From assembly GCA_964035575.1 (NCBI GenBank), contig OZ037929.1:434001-498000 (forward strand): DNA of 64,000 bases. Reading direction: 5' to 3'. Below the pieces are notes generated by a model. The model was not told where the DNA came from. It worked only from the letters and a program-made list of their open reading frames with translations, and did no database searches. A program made the position numbers and the translations under genes. Of this stretch, positions 43,216 to 53,342 are shown piece after piece (within the stretch, counting starts at the first letter, position 1; each line of letters begins with the position of its first letter). The DNA is from Rhynchopus sp. YZ270_cl-10. Its lineage: Eukaryota > Euglenozoa > Diplonemea > Diplonemida > Diplonemidae.

Positions 43216-43692
43216 ATGTCCAAAGTGTCAGATTTTACTCAAATTGTTCCAGTTTTTGTTCCGTCCCAAAATTATTGGGTGGTGCGGTGCGGCTGGTTAC
43301 ACGGCGGGGTGGTCATAGCAGTCCCAAGCACCCTCGCAAGGACCCAGTACGAAGTTCCTTCCTGTGGGGAAAAAGAAAACGAATCCCTCGTCCTTTTTTC
43401 ATGGGACGAGCACATAAAAGAAGACCTGGAAGACGCTGTGTGCATCATGAAATCGGCAACGCATTTCACATGCATAACACCCCAGGACAAGGAAACTGGC
43501 GGAATGGATACTGTGTCAGGTAGCCGACCGGGCACACATCTCGGAGAACCTCTCTCTCGTCCTTGGCTCACGCGATGTTCTATCCCAGCTAGGTCGAAGG
43601 AGTACAGACCGGGTGCAATGCTCAATCACCTGGGCCTGTATCTGTTTGCATCTAATATGTCCTTGCGTATGATTTTCAATCCGCATACGTAG
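43216..43692 (+). CDS. Possible plus-strand ORF of unknown function
   Basis: A 158-residue ORF starting MSKVSDFTQIVPVFVPSQ, divergent from the gene ending at 43093. The first 110 residues have balanced composition and look protein-like (SWDEHIKEDLEDAVCIMK); the last 50 look less so. It would be one of very few plus-strand genes in the window. No domain is recognised and no supporting introns are seen. A GTAGCC donor-like site near 43520 might end an exon. Confidence 0.33.
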   Translation: MSKVSDFTQIVPVFVPSQNYWVVRCGWLHGGVVIAVPSTLARTQYEVPSCGEKENESLVLFSWDEHIKEDLEDAVCIMKSATHFTCITPQDKETGGMDTVSGSRPGTHLGEPLSRPWLTRCSIPARSKEYRPGAMLNHLGLYLFASNMSLRMIFNPHT

Positions 43693-44075
43693 AGATAGGG
43701 AGACTAGAGGACAATAAGAGAACAGAGTAAAAAAGATTCGGCTTTGTTCTTTTGTCACATTTTTTCAAAAGTGTTTTCTTTTTGTTGATTTTTTTTTGAG
43801 GGAAATATGGTGGAGCTGTGTGTTTTCTTTCCATTTTGCAGGACCCCCCTTTTGGTCCAAGCGCCTTTCTCCCTTTCTCGCTTTTATAAAAAAAAAGAAA
43901 CAAAATTAATCTCTTTGTACTATCACCATCAATGCCCCCATCTTTCCTCAGTGTGGAAAAAAACCTAATTTTTTTTTTTTTTTGGATGCTCTTGCTTTCA
44001 TAAGGCAATCTCTAATACTAGCCTCTCTTTTCATTATTTTCCTTTAATTTGGAAGAAAAAAAAAACCCCATTTTT

Positions 44076-44606
44076 TTAAGGAAACTGCGACGGCAGCTGC
44101 ACCACCCCACATAATTCCGGAAGCTGTTGCGGTGATCTCGGTGATTGAACTGCAGCTGGGTGAGACAGGATTAACTCTTTAAATGCCACAAAATCGGCTA
44201 ATGAGAAGAGCATATCCCATAGGTCATTGCCTTCGAGTTCTTCTCTGCAGACAGACTGAAGGGAGGTGAGAAAGGCGTCAACATCCACTCCAGCGGCAGT
44301 GAGGTTGTCTGATAAATCCTCTTCAATTAGCTGAACAAATGCTGTGTGAATGGCAGTCTGTTCAAACGTATGTTCCTCGGTTTCCGTCTCAAATGCGCTC
44401 CGGTTTGCGGAAAAAAAGGCGTCCATTTTACCCTGAAACCCCTCCGCCATCACCATCTCCTCCAGCGCCCCTACCCCAGCGTCAAAAGGGGTTGCCTCTC
44501 CGTGATCTTCCGCAAATATTTCTTCCTCTTCCTCAAGGAGAGACCCTGCGTCTCCCCTAACGTTAAGTTCAACGGGACGACATTCAGAGCACTCACCCAA
44601 ATCCAT
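44076..44606 (-). CDS. BART-domain protein (ARL2BP-like)
   Basis: The single 176-residue ORF starts at ATG 44606 (MDLGECSEC). After an acidic N-terminus, residues about 50-155 match the BART fold of ARL2-binding protein: an FQGKMDAFFSANRSAFETET helix, FVQLIEEDLSDNL, then GNDLWDMLFSLADFVAFKEL, which corresponds to the family's DIFDMLLTFTDFLAFKEM segment. BART proteins bind GTP-loaded ARL2/ARL3 and act in ciliary and tubulin-related traffic, so this supports a ciliated organism. The frame stays open upstream of the ATG, but that part (LFLPPFFFLS) is a translated poly-T tract. Confidence 0.85.
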   Translation of the reverse strand: MDLGECSECRPVELNVRGDAGSLLEEEEEIFAEDHGEATPFDAGVGALEEMVMAEGFQGKMDAFFSANRSAFETETEEHTFEQTAIHTAFVQLIEEDLSDNLTAAGVDVDAFLTSLQSVCREELEGNDLWDMLFSLADFVAFKELILSHPAAVQSPRSPQQLPELCGVVQLPSQFP

Positions 44607-44967
44607 AATAAAACTCAAAAAAAAAAAAGGGGGCAAAAAAAGCAAAAAAAATTCCCGCAAAATATTCAAAATGAGGGTAGTAAAAAAGAACAGAAAGAGG
44701 AAAAAAAAAGTTGGGTGTGTAAATTAAAAAAAGCAAAAAAAAAAAATGGAGGTAAAGAAAACTGTCTGTGGAGGAGGGAATATGGGTGGTTGGTATTCTG
44801 TATTGTACCAGAGGATAGAGAGGTGGGATTTTTTTTTTTTTTTTTGTTGTGTCGACAATCACCGAGTAAACCCACCCAGGTGGGAGAATTCGGGTCTGTA
44901 CATCAATGTTGGCCGAAAGCCTTTTATACTACGCAAGGAAAAGACGTCGTTCGTCCTGAACCCTTAA

Positions 44968-45084
44968 GATGGTGCTCCGGGAGGGGTCGATATTGACAGG
45001 TCGCTGGCACAGGGACTCTATACACACACCCCCTGATATTGACAGGTCGCCGACAGGTCGTTGACCGACTTCCGAAAGCACCAT
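44968..45084 (+). repeat. Repeat family R7, palindromic-ended element (three size variants)
   Basis: Begins ATGGTGCTCCGGGAGG and ends CTTCCGAAAGCACCAT, so the ends pair. Copies: 39379-39526 (148 bp, in the calmodulin-like intron), 44968-45084 (117 bp) and 58097-58165 (about 69 bp). The shorter ones lack inner blocks bounded by the repeated word GATATTGACAGGTCG, as expected from deletion between direct repeats. Confidence 0.85.
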
Positions 45085-45429
45085 AAGGAGCAACAATTTT
45101 TTTTTCTCGTAGTATCGACAATCACCTCTGAGGACAGGTTCTGTACAAGTTTCTATTTCATAGTGAAGGAAAAAGGAGAAAAAAAGGGGGTCTTTTTTTT
45201 TTTTTGAAATATTTTGTCTGCGAGGCCAACCGGCGCATAGGAGAGGATTTCCCCTCCCATTTTTCTTTTCTTTGAATACATGGTATTGTATTAGTGTAGC
45301 TTTTTTTCTCTCTTTTTTTTTTTTTTTTGGCGGTTGAAAATGAATGTCCTTTTGCCTAGGGGGAACCGGAGAACAATACCATCATTTGTACTGAGCTGTC
45401 TCTTAAACAAAATATCATTCTCAGGCAAG

Positions 45430-45585
45430 CTGCACGGCGGACTTAATCAGGGGACTACTAGTAGTAACGACTATGTGCCAAACTAGTAGTTGCTACTGGG
45501 TGTAGTAACGCTTAGTCGTAAAACACTACAGTCATTTTGGACTGGTAGCACCACTAGTCCCCCTGACTGGTCCGCCGTGTGTATC
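45430..45585. mobile_element. About 155-bp palindromic MITE
   Basis: Left CACGGCGGACTTAATCAGGG and right CTGACTGGTCCGCCGTG pair, with ACTAGT words repeated inside both arms. A related, shorter palindrome with the same AGTCAGGGGACGACTAGTG word lies at 40331-40400. Confidence 0.65.
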
Positions 45586-46259
45586 GAGTGTTCCCCTCCA
45601 CCAAGCCTAGCTCCGCACCCCCCGATGTATATAGTCTACCTAAAAAACTTGGCGTACAAATAAATTTTTGGACGGTTTTGGTGGATTTCTGAAACCGGTC
45701 AAGGCACCCCCTCCGTTGTTGTTGCACAGTTCTTCCTCTTCTCGTTCGTAGCTGATAAGACACGAAACACAAAAACAAAAAAAAAATGAAAATAAAACAA
45801 AAAACAAAAGCTGTGTGAGGGGGATGTAACATCCTGTCATAACTGGGCCGCAGAACAGGACACCAGGGGATACTAGCTTGGCTGGGTTACTGGGTCAGCT
45901 GGCCCACACCCGGAATATTTTCAAAAAAAAACCAAGCTAGGACCCAGGCCGACACCACGCAAAAAAAATTTTCCTCCAAAAATGAAAAATTCAAAAAGGA
46001 CAGACGGGTGATATGCAAAGACACCTCGATTCATGCACGCGAAAAAAGAAAAAAATGAAAACAAAATTGAAAATATAAACGCCTCTCTCAGCCAATCGAA
46101 CTGAAAAAAAGGCCCCTCCCAAACATACTGCACGTGTGTCAGCAATATCCTCCCCCTCCCCTTCTTTTTCCCTTGTAAAAGAGAACAAGATTTTTTTTTT
46201 TTTTTTGGAGCACAAAGAAAAACCCATAGTGTACACGCTTCTCTCCCACCCCCCCCCAT

Positions 46260-47402
46260 CTAAGTTGCCAACAGATTCACCACAGTAACGAACCGCGGGA
46301 ATTGAAGGTAGAGGTCCTCTGCAGGCTGAGGGTCCGCGACGTCGGCGGCAGCACCGTCTGCGAGGAAGCCGTTGGTACTGCTGAGCGCGCCCCCTCCTCC
46401 CCCTCCTCCTCCTCCACCCCCTTCTAGAGACACCTCCAACGCACCGTCGATGTCCTCCTGATTCGCGGTAATGTCTAATCTTTTTAATGCAGTAGGAAGC
46501 TCAGAAATTGGAAGAACTCCTGTATTATTATATTGTCGTTCCTCGGAGGCGCCACTCTCTACTTCGAAGTCTCGTGAACCAACGGAAAGACCGGATGCTA
46601 AGGTGTTTACACCTATGGTCATTCTTTCTTCGAGAAGAAGCGTTTCGTGTTCGTGGATGCAGCTCATGTAGATAGGCCGGAGGGCGTCAGCGTGGAAGGT
46701 ACCTTGGATGCGGAAGGTCATTTTTGCGATACAATCGAGGTAGTTCACTTCGCCAAGGTGGTCTGTGTCGACCTCACTGAACATATCACAAAGGATCCGT
46801 TCTGGTATAGGGTACGCAATAAGGTCAATAATGTCCCCCAAATCCACCTTCGACACTCTGTTATTACACACCCGACTTCGTTTCAGCTGCTGATAGGCGT
46901 CTCGGATGTCGGCAATAAATTCAGCCATGTCAGTGCTGTTCACCGAAAAGGTGGAGCTCTCGCTTTTGATACTCTCATCCCTCTCCAAACTGACTATCGC
47001 CCCAACCTGCCTGTCTACCTCCCCTTTCGCTTGCGCGTCCATCCCTTCAGTGGCCTGGCCAATATAATGTTCAAATTGTTTGGTTTTATCACGTATTCTG
47101 ATGTCCCGGAGAGCGTGGATCATCGCACTATGCGGTCTAGTGGGTTTTAGATAAAGGAGTTGCTTGGTGACAGCTTCTAATGTGTGCGGTATGTTGTGCC
47201 GTGTGAGGTACTCAATGTCGAGACTCAGCGAAGAGGCGGTGGAGGTCAGAACGGAGCCAGGGCTGATGCGCTTCCCCGGGGTGCTGCCGGCGTGCAGGGC
47301 GGGGTGGGTGGCAGCGTTGGCAGCCAGTGTCTCCGCTGCGTCAGGTGTCTCTGCAGCGGTATTTGTTGCGAATTCACTCATTCTTCGCCGGGTTTCTGAC
47401 AT
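46260..47402 (-). CDS. DPY30/RIIa-like docking domain plus EF-hand protein (EFCAB10-like)
   Basis: A 380-residue single-exon protein. After an Ala/Thr-rich start, residues about 65-110 (YLTRHNIPHTLEAVTKQLLY, LKPTRPHSAMIHALRDI) match the dimerisation/docking helix pair found in RIIa, DPY30 and EFCAB10 proteins. Two EF-hand-like units follow at about 170-240, one with a near-complete loop (DTDHLGEVNYLD). A run of Gly residues separates a C-terminal segment. In other organisms such docking proteins sit in axonemal radial spokes or anchor to AKAP helices, so a ciliary role is the best inference. The ATG at 47402 follows an A-rich leader, as in PARN and the calmodulin-like gene. Confidence 0.75.
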   Translation of the reverse strand: MSETRRRMSEFATNTAAETPDAAETLAANAATHPALHAGSTPGKRISPGSVLTSTASSLSLDIEYLTRHNIPHTLEAVTKQLLYLKPTRPHSAMIHALRDIRIRDKTKQFEHYIGQATEGMDAQAKGEVDRQVGAIVSLERDESIKSESSTFSVNSTDMAEFIADIRDAYQQLKRSRVCNNRVSKVDLGDIIDLIAYPIPERILCDMFSEVDTDHLGEVNYLDCIAKMTFRIQGTFHADALRPIYMSCIHEHETLLLEERMTIGVNTLASGLSVGSRDFEVESGASEERQYNNTGVLPISELPTALKRLDITANQEDIDGALEVSLEGGGGGGGGGGGALSSTNGFLADGAAADVADPQPAEDLYLQFPRFVTVVNLLAT

Positions 47403-47535
47403 TTTTTTCCCGGGGGGAAGGGGGGGGAGGGAGGGGAAGGGGAGGGGGGGAGGGGGACTGCAAGATGTAGTAGGCTTTTATTACTCCTGATTTTGTAAAA
47501 TGACATATAAATCGCGTTGTGATGATAAGTAATTC

Positions 47536-47685
47536 CTTACACGACGTGGTCCAGAGGCACCTGACAAGTGAAATGACATGTAAATCACTTGTGATGACAA
47601 GTGATTCACTTGTCATCAATTTCACTTGTCATTTCACTTGTCACCATGACAAGTGAAATTGGTTCCTAGACCACGTTGTGCACCA
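47536..47685. mobile_element. About 150-bp palindrome built from ACAAGTGAAAT words
   Basis: The ends ACGACGTGGTCCAG and TAGACCACGTTGTG pair. The interior alternates TGACAAGTGAAAT with its inverse at least six times. Non-coding; MITE-like. Confidence 0.65.
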
Positions 47686-49030
47686 TAGGTGAACCCCCTT
47701 CCCTTTAACCACGCAGCTCTACCCCCATTTCGTTAGATCTGAGAAAATATAGGGGGGGATTTTTTTTTATATAAAGGTCGTTTCTCAAATCAATCCCAAG
47801 AGGGGGTATGTGTGTGTGTGTGAGTTGGATTATCAGTGAAAGAGAAAGGGGAAATAAACGACAAAAAAAGAAAAAAAAAAAACAGCTTTTGTCAAAGATA
47901 GACTCTAAGCCTAGCGCCTTTATCCTCCTGAACAAAGAAAAACGAAATTTTGACTTTCCCTCTAGAATTATATTCCTTGTTGTTGTGTCTACCATCGCCT
48001 AAGAACCCATTTGAGGCTAATAGGGTCTGTACATCAATGTTGGCCGAAGCCTTTGTACTACGGAAGGTATAGACGACATTCGTCCTGAACCCTTGAAAGC
48101 AGCTTTTATAGAAAAAAAATTCTTCCCCAGGGTAGTCCAACATGAGAGATTTTCTTTTCCCTCCTCTTCCCCCATCTGCACCCCTTCCCTTAAGAGAAGA
48201 AAGACACCGCAGACGAGATAGCTGACCCTCTCGGACAAGAAAAAGAGAGAAAAAAAAAAAAAGATCGGGTTTTTTTGTTTGCGCTCAAAGCCGGGAAAAC
48301 AAAAAGGTGAAAAAATTGTGTTAAACTGAAGTACGGTTGTTGTGGTTAATTGAGTACTCAAAGAAAACAAGCGAGCTTCTGTTTTTTTTTTTCAATCCGT
48401 TTTGTTTGCCCTGCAGCGCTGCCTCCAATCTTTTTAGAATTGACAACAAGTTGTTTTATCAAAAAATTCTAGTCATCAATGCAGGCCTCTCTCCGACTGA
48501 CTCACGTATGCCAGCCCCGGATGAAAGCACAAAAAAAAGTTGGTAATACTGACCTAAGCCCTGATCACCTGAAATCATGGAGTTGATACAAAAAAAAAAA
48601 AAGCCCCTTTTTTTGAGTTCTAGACAGGAGACCCTTTTTTTTTTGGACGGAAAAAAGGAAGGAATTTTTTCTTCCCGGTATGACAGCTGTGATGTTTACA
48701 GTGATTGTTTCCTCCTCCTCCTCTCTTTGCGGTTTTTGGTTTTGGAGGGATCAACAAAAAAAAAACAAAACAAAACAAAAAAAAAACAAAAAAGAGGGAT
48801 TAAAAAAAAAACTCAGATGACTGCAAAATGTGGAATTTGGACAGTGGAGATTGATTGCACAAACTGTGGCAACACAACCGAGGCAACTACACTACTCCAA
48901 CAATTTATCCAAAAAAAAAAAAAAGAAAAAAAGAAAGCCAAAGGATGAATAATACTCACAGTGCAACACACATCTTTTTTTTTCCAAGCGTCACCAAGAG
49001 AGGGGGGTGTTTCACGCACTTCTGTTGCCG
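47686..49030. other. Gene-free region with R4, R5, R1 and R6 copies
   Basis: Repeat copies at 47978, 48472, 48540 and 48842; R5 and R1 at 48472-48570 are directly adjacent. The remaining DNA is A/T runs. Confidence 0.6.
48842..48915 (+). repeat. Repeat family R6, representative copy
   Basis: Consensus: GGAGATTGCACAACTGTGGC, AACACAACCGAGGCAACTAC, ACTACTCCAACAATTTATC, then an A run of 8-13. Other copies: 8781-8845 (minus), 39548-39612 (minus, in the calmodulin-like intron), 41630-41700, 52078-52137 and 62862-62912. The only family here seen in both orientations; in the minus copies the A tail also appears on the minus strand, as a T run before the repeat. Confidence 0.82.
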
Positions 49031-49700
49031 GAATGGTTACCGGCCGCGTACATATTACGTCGCGTATTTATTACGGGGGGTACTTATTACGTCGCGTACT
49101 AATTAAGTCGCTTTTTGGGGGCCCTCGGGCGCCCAAAAAGCGACGTAATTAGTACACACCGTAAGGTGAAAAAAAGTGGGAGTAATCATGTTGGAACACA
49201 GCTGGCGTGGGCACATTACTGGGGGGATACCACCAAACCCACACAATCCCGAAGTCATCGCAGATCGTGTGAACGAGGAGGAGAACAAACCCAACACGCG
49301 GCGCGTGTAGACGGCACAGGGTAAGGTGGAAGAAATCGGTGAGAACTCTGCCACAGTGCGTCTAGTATCTCCACATGCACAAGAGGAGTGGGAAGTGCCA
49401 ATGGAGTTCCTCAAATCCGCAATTTGAGCCATTCGTTCATATTTCAACAAACTTTTTTAAAAAACTTTTGTTTGCATGTTGCAATCTCTTCCCAATGTAA
49501 CCTTGTAAAGGGCCGAGGGCCAACACGCCAACACCAAGAGAAATGCCAGACATCCTTCCCACTCACCTTGTCCGTAGATTTTGTTTTTCTTCAAAAAATT
49601 AATTACGTCGCACACTTATTACGTCGCGTACTAATTAAGTCGGCATTTGCCATAACCGACTTAATTAGTACGCGACGTAATATGTACGCGGCCGGTAGTC
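49031..49700. mobile_element. 0.67 kb TIR element
   Basis: Left TTACCGGCCGCGTACATATT then ACGTCGCGTA; right TACGCGACGTAATATGTACG then CGGCCGGTAG, in inverted form. About 28 bp are nearly perfect. Each end also carries a smaller hairpin (TAATTAAGTCG and its inverse). The middle has a chance-like frame only. Confidence 0.75.
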
Positions 49701-49908
49701 GCCTTTGAAATAAAATCAAACAAAACAAAAACAAAAAAAAAAGACGTTGCTGTGGAGGGAGGCGGGAAGAGAAGAAGGGGAGGCTAGTAAGGAAACACAC
49801 TACAGCAAGAGATTGTTTTTGTTTTTTTTTTTGCTCACACACACGCACCTATCCACCCCCCCCCCCGCTGCGGAGTGGGGTGAAGTACATAAATTTATTT
49901 ATTTTTGA

Positions 49909-51705
49909 TTACTGGGGGGGGCCGAATAGTGGACCCCCCCTGAATAGTAGACCCCCCTTGAATAGTAGACCCCCCCTGGGAATTCTGGGTTTTTTTAAAT
50001 TTTTTTTCCTTTGAATAGTGGACCCCCCCTGAGAAATTCCGGGGAAATTTTTTTTTTCCGTTGAATAGTGGACCCCCCCCCCAGGTTTTCGTTTTTTTTG
50101 ACTTTTTGCGGAAGTCACGGAAAAATTTTAGAGGGGATCAACTACAAATTTCAAATTGATTTTTCTTTCTTTGGATAGATTTTGTGACAAATCTTTCCAA
50201 AGAAGCAAAAATCAGTATATTTTGACACACCCTATCAGCCTCATCGACAGGAGGGGTTTAGTAGAAATACAGGAAAAAAATTTTGGGGGGGTCTACTATT
50301 TAGGGGGGGTCTACTATTCAACTTGGGAAAAAATAACTATTTATTCACCTCCTTTTAGCGGGGTTTTATTTTGCGATAACTTCACGCATTTTTTTCCCAG
50401 GCGAGGGCTACTTAATTTGCCGAGCGAAGCGAGGCAAATTGAGTGCACGAGCCTGGGAAAAAAATAAGTGAAGTATCGCAAAATAATCCGCTAAAAGGAG
50501 GTGAATACGTAATTTTATTTCACGGGAAATAAAGTATACGAAAGGATTTGGCACTTTTAGCGGGACTCATTTATTGTGCACTAACTAACGAGAATGCGTC
50601 CCTCCAGGTAGCTCTCATTACCCTCCCGCTAGCTTTTGCTCGCTGGGAACCTGCAAAAAACTGGTGAATTGGGCCCATACCCTGGTATGTGGGGTGGGAT
50701 ACGCATTTTTGGGGTGGCAGAACCATGTGTGAGCCACAGGGTGGTGCACGTGTGACCCCATGCAGTACCACGCAACCCACGTTTTTACACACAACAACGG
50801 CATTTTGCGTGTAGCGCGTACAGTATGTAGCCTAAAAAGCCCACACCACGTGTACGCATAGCGCGTAGCGCAGCGTGTGGTCGGGTTTGGAAAGCTGCCT
50901 CAACGGTACACAAAGCTACATCCCGACCTCTCGCCACCTCAGTGTCCCCTCGGGTGCTAGCGGGAGGTCGGGAAATGGCTGTCGTGCAAGAGCGAGACAC
51001 ATTCAGAAGATCCCCGCCCATCACAGAATATCATGCCAGCCACCACCTTCCTCACAATGAAGTAAAGGGGGTGGTGTGTCCTTCGTCTTGATAGTGAGAT
51101 CGTCACGGAGATACACTATGTACGACACGAAGTCGGCTTCCGTGGGCTTACCGTCAGGCTTGCCAATGAATTCCTTAAAAAGCGGTCCCATTCACGGACG
51201 TACGGTGTCGACAATGCTAGTCCTTCAGCAAAACCACTGTAGTGCTTGTCCATCTCCTGTCGGAGGACCGTTTGCGTCTTACATCCTTCGGCATGTTGCA
51301 TGTGTCAGAAAAAAAATGGGAAAAGTGCAAAAAAAATTCGAAATTTTCAATTTTTACGTGGGTGGTGGTGCAGGATGTACCAAAATTTAGCGTGAAGTTA
51401 TCGCCAAATAAAACCCCTGTTTTAGCGTGAAAAAAACAAAAATAAAATCCCGCTCTGAAGGAATTGCAGTGAAAAAAAGTGAAAAACGCGTGAAATAAAG
51501 TTCAATGAGCGGGGTTTTAATTTGCGATAAAAAAACTGCGTGAAATTATCATTAAAAAGAATCCCGCTAAAAGTGCCAAATCCTTCGTATACTTTATTTC
51601 CCAGTGGAATAAAATTTTTTTTTCTGAGACCCCCGATTTATACCCGTCGGTTCGCCTAATAGTGGACCCGGGGTCTACTATTCGGCCCCCCCCAGTAATT
51701 GATGA
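49909..51705. mobile_element. 1.8 kb TIR element with a tyrosine-recombinase-like remnant
   Basis: Left TTACTGGGGGGGGCCGAATA then GTGGACC; right GGTCTACTATTCGGCCCCCC then CCAGTAA. GAATAGT(A/G)GACCCCCC is repeated several times near the left end. Inner inverted blocks (TTTAGCGGG, GGATTTGGCACTTTTAGCGG) lie at 50340-50570 and 51500-51600. On the minus strand at about 51011-51300 there is a protein-like remnant whose EADFVSYIVYLRDDL and upstream Y-x3-W-x2-F pattern recall the core-binding SAM-like domain of tyrosine recombinases. The element is broken and looks like an old fossil. Confidence 0.6.
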
Positions 51706-52298
51706 CGTGTGGGCACCTCGCTTTTTTAAATGCGAGTAAGGGCAAAAAAAAAAAAAAAAAAAAAGCATAACAAAAAGGAAGAGCTCTGGATCTTTCAACC
51801 AAACCATTCTCCCTCCCTGCTTTTCACAGCGTCTCTCCGAAAAACGTGGCTAACAAGAAAGCGATGACTCTCTCTCCCCCTTTGGGGGGAGGGGGAATCC
51901 CGCGCCTGGAGAAACGCTGATGAAAAAATATATGCAAAATCACCCCCTTTTTTTGAATCAATTGCGTGTGTCTGTGTGTTTGGTGGAATACACAAATTAT
52001 AGTCGTGGTTGCGGTAGATAGAGTGGCGTAGGGGGGAGGGGAGGGGGGCAAAAAAAAAAAAAAGAGTGAACTTTTTGGAAAGTGGAGATTGCACAACTGT
52101 GGCAACACAACCGAGACAACCTACACTACTCCAACCGAATAGTCTGGAAAGATGAGCCAGACCTCGGTACCAATTGGAGCCTTTGAGAGGGATACACGAA
52201 ACGGGGGTGAGAAGGGGGGCTATCACAGTCCCCAATCCCTGTGTTGCTATCCTGAGGGAGGGAAAGGGGGAGGAGAGGGGGAGAGAGAGGGTAATCAG

Positions 52299-52415
52299 AT
52301 TACCGTCTTTTTGAAAAAAAATATGGACCAGAAAAATTGGACCATGAAAAAAAAAAAAAATATCCCAAAAGGTCCATGATTATTCTGGTCCATATTTTTT
52401 CAAAAGACGGTATAT
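52299..52415. mobile_element. About 115-bp fold-back element
   Basis: TACCGTCTTTTTGAAAAAAA then TATGGACCAGAA is followed, after about 50 nt, by TTCTGGTCCATA and the inverse ending AAAAGACGGTA. The inner part repeats GGACCA in both orientations. Confidence 0.7.
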
Positions 52416-53342
52416 TCATATACTTTCAGTTCACAGAATTGAAAGTATTTGAGAGGGTCATCAGAGAGAAAGAAGGGGAAGAAAGAAGGGTTTTTGCGAA
52501 GATGAAACTTAAATCACACCTTGATCGCAACCCCTTTTTTGTTAGAGCAGAAGATACAATGTAGCTTGGCGGGAGGGGGGGGGGGGGGGGAATAAACTAA
52601 AATAAAAAACACACATACGCGCACAGAAAACGTGCTGATAACGCGGCTGAAGGATATACCCACCCCCCCCGAAACGTTGCCTCATAGGAAGGAAACGAAG
52701 AAAAGAGAAGAGAAAAAAAAAAGTTTATAAGATGATCCTAAGCCTCTCGTGCTTAGTCACCTTAGAACAAAAAAGAAAGTTTATGCAATGATGATCTCCC
52801 GTTGTTTCAGCCCCCCTTTTTTTTTTGAAAAAAAAAAGGATATAAAATTTAAGCAAGTTGAAGATGAAGTCCCAACCTCGCTTAGTTACTCTTTAATAGA
52901 TAATTTTGAAAGATAAATGGGCCTCACGGGCACACATCTAAGGGGGAGTTTTTGAAAATGTTTTTTTCCCGTTTGTTTTGTGCTTTTTGTGCTCTGTTTT
53001 CTTTTGATTAGTAGTATGGTAGCCGTGAAGTCAAAGAGGAAGGCGTTACTTTGTACTTTAGCCACCTTGAAAATAACAACACTGCCTTTTTTTTTTCCAG
53101 GTGCTCCCCCCATATTATGAACGAAGACGGGGGGAGAAGAGGAAATTTCCACCGCCCCCCCCTCATCCCTGGTCCCTTTTAGTGTTGAGAGAGTTTCTTC
53201 TGATGACTTCTTTCTTGTTTTTTTTTGGGTGGAAAAAAAATTGTAGGGTCTAGTGGTACACTTTTTTAAAAAGGCGATATTTTTTTTTGGGGATTTCGTT
53301 GTTCGTCGTTCCCACTCACCAAACCTGGGATCGGTTTGGTGG

